A DNA stretch of 21,989 nucleotides from Bordetella parapertussis (GCA_945883615.1 CAMCYB010000031.1:1-21989), one strand, 5' to 3'; shown: positions 1 through 8,936, numbered from the stretch's first letter. The notes: a model not told the origin generated them from the letters alone. Made by a program: numbers and translations.

Positions 1-40
1 GGGCGCAGTACCCTGATTCGGGGTGCTAAACGGGCTAAAA

Positions 41-67
41 TGCCCAAATATCTGTCCATATTGGGCA
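41..67. repeat. Leader inverted repeat
   Basis: Seen directly: TGCCCAAATAT (41-51) faces ATATTGGGCA (58-67) across a 6-nt loop, a roughly 10-bp stem with one bulged A. The 5' arm can alternatively pair with GGGC at 32-35, so two stems exclude each other. A-rather than T-tracts follow on the plus strand, so it is not a plus-strand terminator; on the minus strand the stem is followed by TTTT. Its role is unknown. It could be the remnant of an upstream gene's terminator or a leader structure for ribBA. Confidence 0.4.
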
Positions 68-103
68 AAAAAGTAAATATTATTGAATCAGTAAATTTCT
101 ACC

Positions 104-120
104 GCGGAAATTTCCGCTTT
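104..120 (+). terminator. Possible weak terminator hairpin upstream of ribBA
   Basis: GCGGAAATTTCCGC is a perfect 14-nt palindrome, able to form a 5-bp stem with a 4-nt loop, followed by only three T residues. It could end transcription of a gene lying before this window. The short U-tract makes this weak, and it may be only a symmetric AT-centred sequence. Confidence 0.25.
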
Positions 121-169
121 AAACCGACTTATTCAGACCTTCCCTAGGCAAGGTAAATTAGGTTTAAAA

Positions 170-197
170 CTGAGAAACCTGCGCAGGCTTCTATAAT
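170..197 (+). promoter_or_regulatory. Putative sigma-70 promoter of the ribBA operon
   Basis: A perfect TATAAT box at 192-197 is preceded after 16 bp by CTGAGA (170-175, 4 of 6 matches to TTGACA). The spacer contains a perfect 10-bp palindrome CCTGCGCAGG (178-187), placed where a repressor could block RNA polymerase. Predicted transcription would start near 204, about 33 nt before the ribBA start codon. No FMN riboswitch motifs are visible between promoter and gene. Confidence 0.55.
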
Positions 198-236
198 GGT
201 GTTTTTCACTGTTTCAATGCCCATTGGCAATTCATC

Positions 237-1442
237 ATGCCTATAACTTCTGAACCACAATTATCTGATTCGTTTGCGCCAGTGTCTGCGATTTCTTCAG
301 TACACGAAATTATTAACGAGCTCAGAGCTGGGCGTATGGTCGTGCTTGTCGACGAAGAAGACCGCGAAAACGAAGGCGATCTGGTTATGGCGGCCGAGTT
401 TGTGACCCCAGAGGCCATTAATTTTATGGTGACACATGGTCGCGGCTTGGTCTGTTTAACGCTTACCGAAGAGCGTTGTAAGCAGCTTGATTTGCCTCTT
501 ATGGCAAGTCGAAATGGCACGGCTTACGGAACAAACTTCACGGTTTCGATCGAAGCGGCTCAGGGGGTGCATACGGGCATTTCAGTCGCTGACCGTGCGC
601 ATACCATTCGCGTTGCGGTGGCTCGAGATGCGAAACCGTCAGATATCGTGCAACCAGGCCATATTTTCCCTCTCAGGGCGGTAGCGGGCGGCGTTTTGGT
701 AAGGGCTGGTCATACTGAGGCGGGTTGTGACTTAACTGCCATGGCAGGTTTAATTCCTGCCTCAGTCATCTGTGAAATACTCAAACCTGACGGCACGATG
801 GCGCGATTACCCGACTTAATTGAATACAGTCGTGAACACAATCTTAAAATTGGCACCATTGCTGATTTAATTCAATATCGTAGCGAGCACGAATCAGTGG
901 TGAACCGCGTGGCGCAGCGTGTGATGCAAACCCCATGGGGCGCAATGCAAGCGGTGGTTTATAAAGATACCGTAGGGGGTCACCCCCATATTGCCTTGGT
1001 GCATGGTCAAATTTCAGCTGACACGGAAACCTTGGTTAGGGTGCACGAACCCACTTCGGTGCTTGACCTGCTTGATGCTGAAAGCGCAGGCCATTCTTGG
1101 GGTGTTGATCAGGCTATTAAGGCAATACAAGCGGCACCATCAGGGGTGCTTGTGTTGCTGAACTGTGACACCAGTGCAAAACATTGGTTTGATCAAGTCG
1201 AGAGTTGGTCAAAATCTTCACCTAACGCGCCCACTGCGCCAGATCAAAAACGAAGCAGCCGATTAGACCTTCGTACTTACGGTATTGGCGCCCAAATTTT
1301 GCGAGACTTGGGCGTAGGTCAAATGAAATTGTTAGCGCGTCCGCGCAAAATGCCCAGTATCATGCCAGGCTTTGGTCTAAACGTAACCGGTTACGACCAA
1401 AGTAATTTAATTCCAACCGATTTAGACAGGAAACCATTATGA
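237..1442 (+). CDS. ribBA: 3,4-dihydroxy-2-butanone 4-phosphate synthase with degenerate GTP cyclohydrolase II domain (RibBA/RibBX type)
   Basis: The N-terminal half (about residues 20-215) is RibB, which converts ribulose 5-phosphate to the four-carbon precursor of riboflavin. It keeps the acidic metal/substrate loop [11 protein letters not shown] (39-49), the HGRG segment (67-70) and [11 protein letters not shown] (156-166). The C-terminal half aligns with GTP cyclohydrolase II (RibA) and retains [17 protein letters not shown] (344-360). However, the region that should carry the three zinc-binding cysteines (SECLTGD...CDC in RibA) reads [19 protein letters not shown] (270-288), with no cysteine. 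The GTP cyclohydrolase activity is therefore probably lost, as known for RibBX-type proteins of Proteobacteria, and a separate ribA should exist elsewhere. No clear Shine-Dalgarno precedes the ATG; the N-terminus is about 15 residues longer than usual. It overlaps ribH by 4 nt (ATGA). Confidence 0.95.
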   Translation: MPITSEPQLSDSFAPVSAISSVHEIINELRAGRMVVLVDEEDRENEGDLVMAAEFVTPEAINFMVTHGRGLVCLTLTEERCKQLDLPLMASRNGTAYGTNFTVSIEAAQGVHTGISVADRAHTIRVAVARDAKPSDIVQPGHIFPLRAVAGGVLVRAGHTEAGCDLTAMAGLIPASVICEILKPDGTMARLPDLIEYSREHNLKIGTIADLIQYRSEHESVVNRVAQRVMQTPWGAMQAVVYKDTVGGHPHIALVHGQISADTETLVRVHEPTSVLDLLDAESAGHSWGVDQAIKAIQAAPSGVLVLLNCDTSAKHWFDQVESWSKSSPNAPTAPDQKRSSRLDLRTYGIGAQILRDLGVGQMKLLARPRKMPSIMPGFGLNVTGYDQSNLIPTDLDRKPL

Positions 1443-1978
1443 GCCCCTTTACCCTAACCCCAGACATGAACGGAGAAGGTCTTCACATCGGCATCGTACG
1501 GGCCCGTTTTAACGAAGAAATTGGCTTGATTGAACTTGATACGTGCCTGCAAGAGCTTGAGGCCCTTGGTGTTGATGAGCAAGACATCATGGTCATTACC
1601 GTACCCGGCGCCTTAGAACTCGGTGTAACCCTTGCGCGAATGGCTGACACCAACGAATTTGATGCCTTAATAGCCTTGGGTGCAGTGATACGCGGTGAAA
1701 CCTATCACTTTGAATTGGTCAGTAACGAAAGCGGTACCGCAATGAGCCGTGTTGCAATAGAAACGGGCATACCCGTCATTAACGGTGTGTTGACCACTGA
1801 AAATGAAGACCAGGCCAAAGAGCGCGCAGAAGGTAAGGGCCGTGATTGCGCGCAAGCTGCGGTTGAAATGGCCAATCTGATGAATGCGCTCGAACCGGAA
1901 TCTGATGATGACGACGAAGAAGACGAGATAGAAATAGAAGAAAACGAAGGTCGGCATGACAAACGCAAATCGAAGTAA
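1439..1978 (+). CDS. ribH: 6,7-dimethyl-8-ribityllumazine synthase
   Basis: Lumazine synthase condenses 5-amino-6-ribitylamino-uracil with the RibB product to give the direct precursor of riboflavin; it forms pentamers or 60-mers in the cytoplasm. Diagnostic segments are RARFN (21-25), VPGALELG (55-62) and [12 protein letters not shown] (81-92) with the catalytic His90. The core ends near residue 152. The remaining 28 residues are an extremely acidic tail (a D/E run from about 154 to 170) finishing in a short basic patch, HDKRKSK. The ATG sits in the ATGA overlap with ribBA behind an ACAGGA ribosome site, implying translational coupling. The 3' end overlaps nusB by 23 nt, so part of the tail is encoded in sequence shared with the NusB N-terminus. 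Confidence 0.96.
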   Translation: MSPFTLTPDMNGEGLHIGIVRARFNEEIGLIELDTCLQELEALGVDEQDIMVITVPGALELGVTLARMADTNEFDALIALGAVIRGETYHFELVSNESGTAMSRVAIETGIPVINGVLTTENEDQAKERAEGKGRDCAQAAVEMANLMNALEPESDDDDEEDEIEIEENEGRHDKRKSK

Positions 1979-2441
1979 ACCTGCGTCAAGCTCAACCCGA
2001 AGCCCTCGCCGTCGTGCACGTGAGTTCGCATTGCAGGGTGTTTATGCATGGCTCGTGCATGGCGACCCAACCGACACGGCGGGCGGTGAAATTCAAGCCC
2101 ATCTGCGTGATAACGATTCTTTTGCCCAAGCCGATGCAGCATGGTTTCAAACTCTGATTGAGGGCGTCATGCTTGATGCTGATAATTTAAGGGTGCAGTT
2201 TTCACCTTTTGTTGATCGCCCTCTTGTCGAACTGTCACCCGTTGAACATGCCATTTTATTGATGGGAAGTTACGAACTCGTGCATCATGTTGAGGTACCT
2301 TATCGTGTGGCCATTAATGAATCAGTTGAGTTGGCTAAAACGTATGGTGGCACTGACGGCTTTAAGTTTGTGAATGGCGTACTTGATAAGTTGGCTGCGC
2401 AAGTGCGTGCAACCGAAGTGCAGCAATACTCACGTCGTTAG
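1956..2441 (+). CDS. nusB: Transcription antitermination factor NusB
   Basis: NusB binds boxA RNA together with S10 (NusE) and keeps RNA polymerase processive on rRNA operons. The all-helical NusB fold is recognisable from [16 protein letters not shown] (18-33), the [13 protein letters not shown] helix (90-102) and [19 protein letters not shown] followed by [11 protein letters not shown] near the C-terminus. Length (161 aa) is normal with an Arg/Ser-rich N-terminal extension of about 17 residues. It starts inside ribH in another frame, which is consistent with operon coupling; ribH-nusB adjacency is widespread in bacteria. A candidate RNA target for it, boxA of an rRNA operon, lies in this same window near 21722. 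Confidence 0.95.
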   Translation: MTNANRSKPASSSTRSPRRRAREFALQGVYAWLVHGDPTDTAGGEIQAHLRDNDSFAQADAAWFQTLIEGVMLDADNLRVQFSPFVDRPLVELSPVEHAILLMGSYELVHHVEVPYRVAINESVELAKTYGGTDGFKFVNGVLDKLAAQVRATEVQQYSRR

Positions 2442-2454
2442 CCTGTAGGTCAAT

Positions 2455-3441
2455 ATGCCGAGTGAATTCGAGCTCATCGATCGATACTTTAAGCAGCCTG
2501 CTGCGCAGCAAATCGCCGCAGCAGATCAAGCAATTTTAGGTATTGGCGATGATTGTGCTTTGCTTGATGTGCCGCCTGGAATGCGTTTGGCAGTGAGCAA
2601 AGACATGTTGATCGAGCACCGACATTTTTTTTCAGATGTTGATCCGCAGTCGTTGGGGCATAAAGCCCTCGCCGTCAACTTATCTGATCTGGCCGCCATG
2701 GGTGCACAACCCCTTGGTTGCTTGCTCGGCTTGGGTTTGCCGCGTGTTGATGATGCTTGGCTAAACGCGTTTGCAAAAGGTTTTCTTGACTTGGCGTTGG
2801 CTTCTGGCTGCCCATTGATCGGTGGCGATACCGTTAAAACACCGCATGATATTTCCTTAAGTGTGACGGTTTTAGGTTGTGTGCCACACGCTCAACCAAC
2901 CTTGTTGCGTCACGCTGCAGAAGTATCTGACGACATTTGGGTGTCAGGTTTTTTAGGGGAAGCTGATTTAGCCTACCGTATTCGTGCGGGTTTAATCAGT
3001 GTGGGTCAAGTACCTGTAGATCAAGTGAATCAGGCGCTTGATTGGCCCACCCCACGTTTACAACTGGGCCAAGCGTTGCTGGGTGTTGCGCATGCAGCCG
3101 TTGATATCTCTGATGGGCTGTTGCAAGACCTCAACCATATCTTACAAGCCAGTCATGTTGGTGCGATATTGCATGAGCCCCTATTGCCTGCCGCCCCAGC
3201 TTTGTTGCGGGTCAGTCCTGCGGTGCGACAGCGTGCCATACTATCTGGGGGCGATACCTATGAATTATGTTTTACTGCACCCGTGAGTGCGCGCACGAAA
3301 ATAATAGAAATAGCCAAACAAAACGGTGTTCAATTAACCCGTGTGGGTCAAATTGTTGAGGCGCTAGGCATTGCCATTTTTGATGAACATAATCGCTTGA
3401 TCACGCCAACTGCATCAGGCTTTGACCATTTCTCTGAATAA
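2455..3441 (+). CDS. thiL: Thiamine-monophosphate kinase
   Basis: ThiL phosphorylates thiamine monophosphate with ATP to give the active cofactor thiamine diphosphate. The AIR-synthase/ThiL superfamily signature is intact: GEFELIDRYF-like N-terminus (SEFELIDRYF), ILGIGDDCALLD (28-39) for Mg-ATP binding, the glycine-rich GGDTVKTP segment, DISDGLLQDLNHI and SGGDTYELCFT. Length (328 aa) is typical. It follows nusB by 13 nt with TAGGT as a weak ribosome site, and pgpA follows 5 nt after its stop. The nusB-thiL-pgpA order is a conserved proteobacterial arrangement. Confidence 0.95.
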   Translation: MPSEFELIDRYFKQPAAQQIAAADQAILGIGDDCALLDVPPGMRLAVSKDMLIEHRHFFSDVDPQSLGHKALAVNLSDLAAMGAQPLGCLLGLGLPRVDDAWLNAFAKGFLDLALASGCPLIGGDTVKTPHDISLSVTVLGCVPHAQPTLLRHAAEVSDDIWVSGFLGEADLAYRIRAGLISVGQVPVDQVNQALDWPTPRLQLGQALLGVAHAAVDISDGLLQDLNHILQASHVGAILHEPLLPAAPALLRVSPAVRQRAILSGGDTYELCFTAPVSARTKIIEIAKQNGVQLTRVGQIVEALGIAIFDEHNRLITPTASGFDHFSE

Positions 3442-3446
3442 CAATT

Positions 3447-4007
3447 ATGAGTCCAAACACAGATCAAACGCCCCAATCGGTTTCAGTCAAAAACAGGCAT
3501 AAAACAGTTTGGCCGTCGGTCAAATGGGTTTTTGCCCGCCCCGACCGACTGCTTGCTTTTGGGTTTGGTTCGGGCTTGTTCAGACCGGGTTCTGGCACAT
3601 GGGGTACTGTGTTGGCTGCCTTGTTATGGTGGCCCTTGCAGCAAACAGTGCCGCATGGGTTATTGGGCTTTTTGTTGTTGGTGGGTTTCGTGTTGGGGGT
3701 TTGGGTTTGCGGGCGAACCGCTCAAGCGCTGGGCGTTGACGACCATGTTGGTATGGTGTGGGACGAAATCATCGCGTTTTGGTTATTGATGTGGGCCATA
3801 CCTTTTAGCTGGGTCTCGTTCTTAGTCGCGTTTGTCTTGTTTCGTTTCTTTGACGTTTACAAACCTTTTCCGATCAGTTGGTTTGATCGCAATTTTAAAG
3901 GTGGCTTTGGGGTCATGATTGATGACATCATGGCCGCATTTTATGCATGGCTTGTCATGATGACCTGGTTTTTCTTTGTGGGCTCTATGGCAGGTGCATC
4001 ATTATGA
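3447..4007 (+). CDS. pgpA: Phosphatidylglycerophosphatase A
   Basis: PgpA is an inner-membrane enzyme that dephosphorylates phosphatidylglycerol phosphate to phosphatidylglycerol. Family motifs are all visible: GSGLFRPGSGTWGT (41-54), the acidic VWDEIIAFW (104-112), RFFDVYKPFPI and GGFGVMIDDIMAAFYAW near the C-terminus. Several hydrophobic stretches (about 53-65, 71-89, 109-133, 159-180) are membrane segments. An N-terminal hydrophilic extension of about 25 residues is slightly longer than in E. coli PgpA. The gene overlaps the next by 4 nt (ATGA). Confidence 0.94.
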   Translation: MSPNTDQTPQSVSVKNRHKTVWPSVKWVFARPDRLLAFGFGSGLFRPGSGTWGTVLAALLWWPLQQTVPHGLLGFLLLVGFVLGVWVCGRTAQALGVDDHVGMVWDEIIAFWLLMWAIPFSWVSFLVAFVLFRFFDVYKPFPISWFDRNFKGGFGVMIDDIMAAFYAWLVMMTWFFFVGSMAGASL

Positions 4008-4522
4008 CTGACCTGTTTCCAAGCCACCCCGTTCTCATCTTAGCGAACCAATTGGGCCAACTGTTACAAACTCAACAAGGCTGGGTAGCCACGGCAGAGT
4101 CATGTACGGGCGGTCTTTTGGCGGGGGCACTGACCGCTATTCCGGGTAGCAGCGCTTGGTTTGATCAAGGTTGGGTGACGTACAGCAATGCAGCGAAGCA
4201 TCAACAGTTAGGGGTGTTGAAAAGCACCCTTGATCGCCACGGTGCAGTGAGTGAGGCCACGGCTCAAGAAATGGCATTAGGTGTTTTGCACCAAGCACCC
4301 CAAGCAACATTTGCGCTGTCAACCACCGGTATTGCAGGGCCTGGCGGTGCAAGTGCGGGTAAACCTGTTGGCTTAGTTTGGTTTGGGTGGGCGCAACGCT
4401 CTGCGCAAGGCGTTCAGGTGACGTCAGTTCATCGTGTGTTTGCAGGCGACCGGCATCAAGTAAGACTGGCTTCAGTTGAATATGCTTTGCAGCATGCGAT
4501 TAGCTTAGCTAAGTCAGCTTAA
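4004..4522 (+). CDS. pncC: CinA-family nicotinamide-nucleotide amidohydrolase (PncC)
   Basis: This is the stand-alone C-terminal CinA domain, which deamidates nicotinamide mononucleotide to nicotinate mononucleotide and so recycles NAD by-products such as those of DNA ligase. The family motifs AESCTGGLLAG (active-site serine), GWVTYSNAAKHQQLGV and STTGIAGPGGASAGKPVG are present, and the N-terminal MoaB-like domain of full CinA is absent. I chose the ATG at 4004 because it gives the usual N-terminus (172 aa) and an ATGA overlap with pgpA. An in-frame ATG at 3947 would add 19 residues that simply read through pgpA in another frame. Confidence 0.92.
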   Translation: MTDLFPSHPVLILANQLGQLLQTQQGWVATAESCTGGLLAGALTAIPGSSAWFDQGWVTYSNAAKHQQLGVLKSTLDRHGAVSEATAQEMALGVLHQAPQATFALSTTGIAGPGGASAGKPVGLVWFGWAQRSAQGVQVTSVHRVFAGDRHQVRLASVEYALQHAISLAKSA

Positions 4523-4562
4523 ACCGATTGCAAATTTAAACCGATAGCCCGCTTAAATCGGT
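4519..4562. repeat. 17-bp period repeat across two convergent stop codons
   Basis: TTAAACCGAT occurs at 4519 and 4536, and the variant TTAAATCGGT at 4553: three starts spaced exactly 17 bp apart. The stop of pncC lies in the first unit and the stop of pyrF (opposite strand) in the third. ACCGAT and ATCGGT in units two and three could form a 6-bp stem, but no T-tract follows, so I do not call a terminator. Confidence 0.5.
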
Positions 4563-5386
4563 CTAAACGGTTGGCGATGCAGGTTAATAGCATCGCGGGT
4601 TTGTTTGGCAACCGCTGCCGCCGCTTCACGCCAATTTTCACCTGAGCTGGCGTACAACACGGCGCGTGATGAATTAATCATCATGCCCAAGCCGTTGGTG
4701 TTGCAACCCGCGTGACAAGTTGCAGCAATATCGCCACCTTGCGCCCCAATGCCAGGCACCAGTAAAGGCATACGATCACCGACCATTGCACGCACACGGG
4801 CAATTTCTGCTGGAAAGGTCGCGCCGACCACCAAACCACACTGCTGATGGGTATTCCAACGCTCAGCCACCATAGCCGCCACTTTAAGATAGAGCGGCAC
4901 GCCGTCAACTTCAAGTTCTTGTAAATCAGCGCCGCCCGCATTTGATGTGCGGCACAGTACGATCACCCCTTTATCTTGGCGTTCGAGATAAGGCTGGGCA
5001 GAGTCAAAGCCCATATAAGGGTTTATGGTCACTGCATCAGCGCCGTAGCGATCAAACGCTTCGCGCGCATATTGCTGGGCAGTGGCCCCAATATCGCCTC
5101 GCTTGGCATCAAGCACAAGGGGCAAGTTTGGGTGAGACGACTTAATATGTTGGCACAGCATTTCAAGCTGATTTTCAGCACCCACAGCGGCAAAATAGGC
5201 AATTTGAGGTTTAAAGCCGCACACAAAAGGGGCACAGGCATCTACAATTTCAGCACAAAATTTAAAAATAGCGTTCGGTTTACCCACTAAATCAGCAGGC
5301 ATGCGGGCCGTATCAGGGTCAAGCCCCACCATAAGTAACGATTGGGCGTCTTGCCAAGCCTGTTCAAGTTTGTTTAAAAATGGCAT
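4553..5386 (-). CDS. pyrF: Orotidine 5'-phosphate decarboxylase, type 2
   Basis: PyrF performs the last step of UMP synthesis. The sequence belongs to the longer type-2 group: [11 protein letters not shown] near the N-terminus, [11 protein letters not shown], the catalytic segment [39 protein letters not shown] and [11 protein letters not shown] chose the ATG at 5386 (277 aa); the upstream in-frame codon at 5398 is TTG, would add four residues and lacks homology support. Neither has a convincing Shine-Dalgarno. It is transcribed towards pncC and its stop is 30 nt from the pncC stop. Its promoter should lie in the 100-bp AT-rich spacer shared with groES, but I could not single out convincing boxes. 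Confidence 0.95.
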   Translation of the reverse strand: MPFLNKLEQAWQDAQSLLMVGLDPDTARMPADLVGKPNAIFKFCAEIVDACAPFVCGFKPQIAYFAAVGAENQLEMLCQHIKSSHPNLPLVLDAKRGDIGATAQQYAREAFDRYGADAVTINPYMGFDSAQPYLERQDKGVIVLCRTSNAGGADLQELEVDGVPLYLKVAAMVAERWNTHQQCGLVVGATFPAEIARVRAMVGDRMPLLVPGIGAQGGDIAATCHAGCNTNGLGMMINSSRAVLYASSGENWREAAAAVAKQTRDAINLHRQPFRPI

Positions 5387-5488
5387 CGTAGGGTTCAAGT
5401 TGCTCAGTAAATGGGGGCTAAAAATTGATTTGTTTAAATTTTAACAGCCCAATTTTGTTAAAAACATCAAATACTTTTTTGATTTGCT

Positions 5489-5517
5489 CTTGAAAGCGCA
5501 CTATCTGCCCCTATAAT
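5489..5517 (+). promoter_or_regulatory. groE promoter with overlapping sigma-32-like and sigma-70 elements
   Basis: CTTGAAA (5489-5495) is an exact match to the sigma-32 -35 element, and CCCCTATA begins at 5508 after 12 nt, close to the heat-shock -10 consensus CCCCATNT. The same DNA also reads as a sigma-70 promoter, TTGAAA (5490-5495), 16 bp, perfect TATAAT (5512-5517). The CIRCE operator begins on the last base of TATAAT. Positive heat-shock control and HrcA repression are thus both built into one promoter. Confidence 0.85.
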
Positions 5518-5543
5518 TAGCACTCAAGGCAGGTGAGTGCTAA
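5517..5543. promoter_or_regulatory. CIRCE operator (HrcA binding site)
   Basis: A perfect CIRCE inverted repeat: TTAGCACTC (5517-5525), nine-nucleotide spacer, GAGTGCTAA (5535-5543), with no mismatch to the consensus. HrcA bound here would cover the transcription start and repress groES-groEL until heat or GroE depletion inactivates HrcA. HrcA itself is not encoded in this window. Confidence 0.97.
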
Positions 5544-5594
5544 CAGCCTAATCTGCTTAATTTATTATCAACCATTTATAAACAGGAGTGTTTC

Positions 5595-5882
5595 ATGGCC
5601 CTGCGTCCCCTGCACGATCGCGTGATCGTCAAACGTTTGGACAACGAGCGTAAAACCGCATCGGGTATCGTTATACCTGAAAGCGCCGCTGAAAAGCCCG
5701 ATCAGGGTGAGGTGCTTGCCGTTGGTCCAGGTAAGAAGACCGAAGACGGTAAAGTTTTGCCTGTTGACGTCAAAGTTGGCGATAAGATTCTTTTCGGTAA
5801 ATATTCTGGCCAAACTGTCAAAGTTGACGGTGAAGAAGTGCTGGTTATCCGTGAAGAAGAAATTCTTGCCGTTATTCAGTAA
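5595..5882 (+). CDS. groES: Co-chaperonin GroES (Hsp10)
   Basis: GroES forms the heptameric lid of the GroEL folding chamber. The 95-aa protein is full length, starting [12 protein letters not shown] (3-14), with the mobile loop [11 protein letters not shown] (18-28, the IVI contact to GroEL) and [20 protein letters not shown] near the end. A strong ribosome site AGGAG lies at 5584-5588, 6 nt before the ATG. It is the first gene of the heat-shock operon, 25 nt ahead of groEL. Confidence 0.98.
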   Translation: MALRPLHDRVIVKRLDNERKTASGIVIPESAAEKPDQGEVLAVGPGKKTEDGKVLPVDVKVGDKILFGKYSGQTVKVDGEEVLVIREEEILAVIQ

Positions 5883-5898
5883 TCCACAGAACACATAG

Positions 5899-7578
<1,680 letters not shown>

Positions 7579-7584
7579 AACCCT

Positions 7585-7607
7585 AGGGGGTCTTAAGACC
7601 CCTTGTT
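7585..7607 (+). terminator. Hairpin terminator after groEL
   Basis: GGGGTCTTAAGACCCC (7587-7602) is a perfect 16-nt palindrome giving a GC-rich stem of 6 bp with a 4-nt loop, followed by TTGTTGT. It lies 8 nt after the groEL stop. The U-tract is interrupted, so it may act together with the second hairpin downstream. Confidence 0.6.
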
Positions 7608-7627
7608 GTGACCTGTACGTACCAAAG

Positions 7628-7664
7628 AAAAAAGCTTGGGTTCCAAAAGAACTCAAGCTTTTTT
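7628..7664. terminator. Bidirectional intrinsic terminator between groEL and cpoB
   Basis: A 16-bp stem with one G-U pair (7628-7643 with 7649-7664) closes a 5-nt loop CAAAA. The stem begins with six A and ends with six T, so on either strand the hairpin is followed by a U-run. It can end the groES-groEL transcript from the left and the tol-pal-cpoB transcript from the right. Confidence 0.9.
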
Positions 7665-7685
7665 GTTTGACGTTTTAAAGCAATC

Positions 7686-7716
7686 AAAACAACATTAAAA
7701 CAACATTAAAACCATT
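7686..7716. repeat. 11-bp tandem repeat before cpoB stop
   Basis: AAAACAACATT occurs twice head to tail (7686-7696, 7697-7707), followed by a partial third unit AAAACCATT. The period is exactly 11 bp. It lies between the bidirectional terminator and the cpoB stop codon, outside coding sequence. It matches other 11-bp repeats in this window in period but not in sequence. Confidence 0.85.
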
Positions 7717-7720
7717 TAAT

Positions 7721-8380
7721 TTAAGACAGCAACTTCAACCGTTTTGCAGCGGTTTCAGCGGCAGGTGTATTAGGGTAATCTTTAATAATTTTTTGTAATG
7801 TCGCTTTAGAACCGGCACGATTATTTAGCTCAAACTGACTGCCGGCGACAACTAAAAGCGCATCAGGCGCACGGGCATGGTTAGGAAGCTGCTTAACCAT
7901 CGCTTGTAATTGAGTTGTGGCATTTTTAAAGTCTTTTAAAGCGTAACTGCTGCTTCCTTGATAAAACATTGCAGTCGGCACAAGGGAACTGTTAGGGTAA
8001 AGCGTTAAAAATGCGCCCAAAGAAGCCGAGGCCTCTTTGAATTCACTTTTACGAAAAAACTCTAAGCCACCGTCAAAGGCTGACTGCTCAGCAGCATTAG
8101 CGCCTTTCTCATTTGAGCTAGACGAACCCGAAGGTGCGCCGCCAGCAGGTCGATTAAGCTCTTCTAGTTGCCCCCGCATACGAGCAACTTCTTGTTCAAG
8201 TTGATCGATACGAGAAGAAAGCTGAATGCTTGCGCGCTGGCTAGACTCGGTTAAGTCACGTACTTGTTGGCGCAATTGAATAATGGCTTCGCGCGCTTCG
8301 CTATCGCTAAACGCGTGTGCCATAGGCATTGACGCCAACAGTACACCGGCCAAAACAAATTTTGAGTACATAGCTCGCAT
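7721..8380 (-). CDS. cpoB: Cell division coordinator CpoB (YbgF), periplasmic
   Basis: CpoB links Tol-Pal driven outer-membrane constriction to septal peptidoglycan synthesis by PBP1B. A signal peptide (about residues 1-23, cleavage after AHA) precedes a coiled coil (about 25-75, IIQLRQQVRDL...QLEQEVARMRGQLEEL) that in the family trimerises and contacts TolA. A Gly/Ser-rich linker (about 77-97) follows, then three TPR repeats to the end (FDGGLEFFRKSEFKEASASL, AMFYQGSSSYALKDFKNATTQL, LVVAGSQFELNNRAGSKATLQ). Met1 (8380) and Met4 are both possible starts. It is the last gene of the tol-pal cluster, as in most Proteobacteria, 58 nt after pal. Confidence 0.93.
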   Translation of the reverse strand: MRAMYSKFVLAGVLLASMPMAHAFSDSEAREAIIQLRQQVRDLTESSQRASIQLSSRIDQLEQEVARMRGQLEELNRPAGGAPSGSSSSNEKGANAAEQSAFDGGLEFFRKSEFKEASASLGAFLTLYPNSSLVPTAMFYQGSSSYALKDFKNATTQLQAMVKQLPNHARAPDALLVVAGSQFELNNRAGSKATLQKIIKDYPNTPAAETAAKRLKLLS

Positions 8381-8399
8381 AAGAAAGGTTACCTAAAAC

Positions 8400-8421
8400 A
8401 AATCATCATTAAATCATCAGT
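8400..8421. repeat. 11-bp tandem repeat between pal and cpoB
   Basis: AAATCATCATT (8400-8410) is followed directly by AAATCATCAGT (8411-8421), identical at 10 of 11 positions. It occupies over a third of the 58-nt spacer between pal and cpoB. Confidence 0.75.
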
Positions 8422-8438
8422 AAGCCATGATTAAAGTA

Positions 8439-8936
8439 TTACTGAGGACGCTTGTAAACGATATCAGCACGACGGTTTTCAGCATAGTCGGCATCGGTAT
8501 CACCCAGTGCTTTTGGCTTTTCTTTACCAAAACTGATCACTTCGATTTGAACGTCACGAGCGCCGGTCAGTGTCATCATGCGGCGAACGGCATCAGCACG
8601 ACGTTGGCCTAAAGCCAAGTTGTATTCGGTGCTGCCACGCGCATCAGCGTTCCCTTCAATCACAACTGTTTGCTTGGGGTTTGCGGCTAAGTAACTGGCA
8701 TGCTTACCCACAATATCTTTGTACTGGCTGTCAACGGTGAAACTGTTTAATTCAAAATAAACCGAACGATCTGTTGCCAATACGCTTTTGGGGTTAAAGG
8801 GGTCTAAAACGCCCGAGCCGCTTGCGCCGTCTCGACCGGCACCTGAGGCTGCATCGTCTAAAGACACGGATGAACATGCTGCTAAACTAAATGCCAAAGC
8901 GGTGATTGTTAGGCTTTTGGCAATGCGCGATTTCAT
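8439..8936 (-). CDS. pal: Peptidoglycan-associated lipoprotein Pal
   Basis: Pal is an outer-membrane lipoprotein that grips peptidoglycan and is moved by TolB/TolA during division. A lipoprotein signal ends in the lipobox LAAC with Cys21 as the lipidation site. After a Gly/Ser-rich linker comes the OmpA-like domain: VYFELNSFTVDSQYKDI, VVIEGNADARGSTEYNLALGQRRADAV and SFGKEKPKALGDTDADYAENRRADIVY, with the Asp and Arg residues that bind diaminopimelate. I start it at 8936 (165 aa) because of the AAAGGA ribosome site and the ideal signal peptide; an upstream in-frame start at 8999 would add 21 hydrophobic residues ahead of it. The Cys is a substrate for Lgt, encoded nearby. Confidence 0.95.
   Translation of the reverse strand: MKSRIAKSLTITALAFSLAACSSVSLDDAASGAGRDGASGSGVLDPFNPKSVLATDRSVYFELNSFTVDSQYKDIVGKHASYLAANPKQTVVIEGNADARGSTEYNLALGQRRADAVRRMMTLTGARDVQIEVISFGKEKPKALGDTDADYAENRRADIVYKRPQ

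Noticed and set aside
1..147. Open frame from base 1 to a TAG at 145-147 (48 codons), and another short frame ending TAA at 27-29
   Set aside because: Neither resembles a known C-terminus such as riboflavin synthase, and the region contains palindromes and promoter-like sequence. Without upstream sequence no partial gene can be supported.
1..236. FMN riboswitch ahead of ribBA
   Set aside because: The conserved riboswitch segments (for example the AGGGTGAAATTCCC-like and GCCGAC elements) are not present in the visible leader. One could still lie further upstream.
4523..4562. Possible terminator between pncC and pyrF
   Set aside because: Only a 6-bp ACCGAT/ATCGGT stem without a T-tract on either strand. 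Better described as part of a 17-bp repeat.
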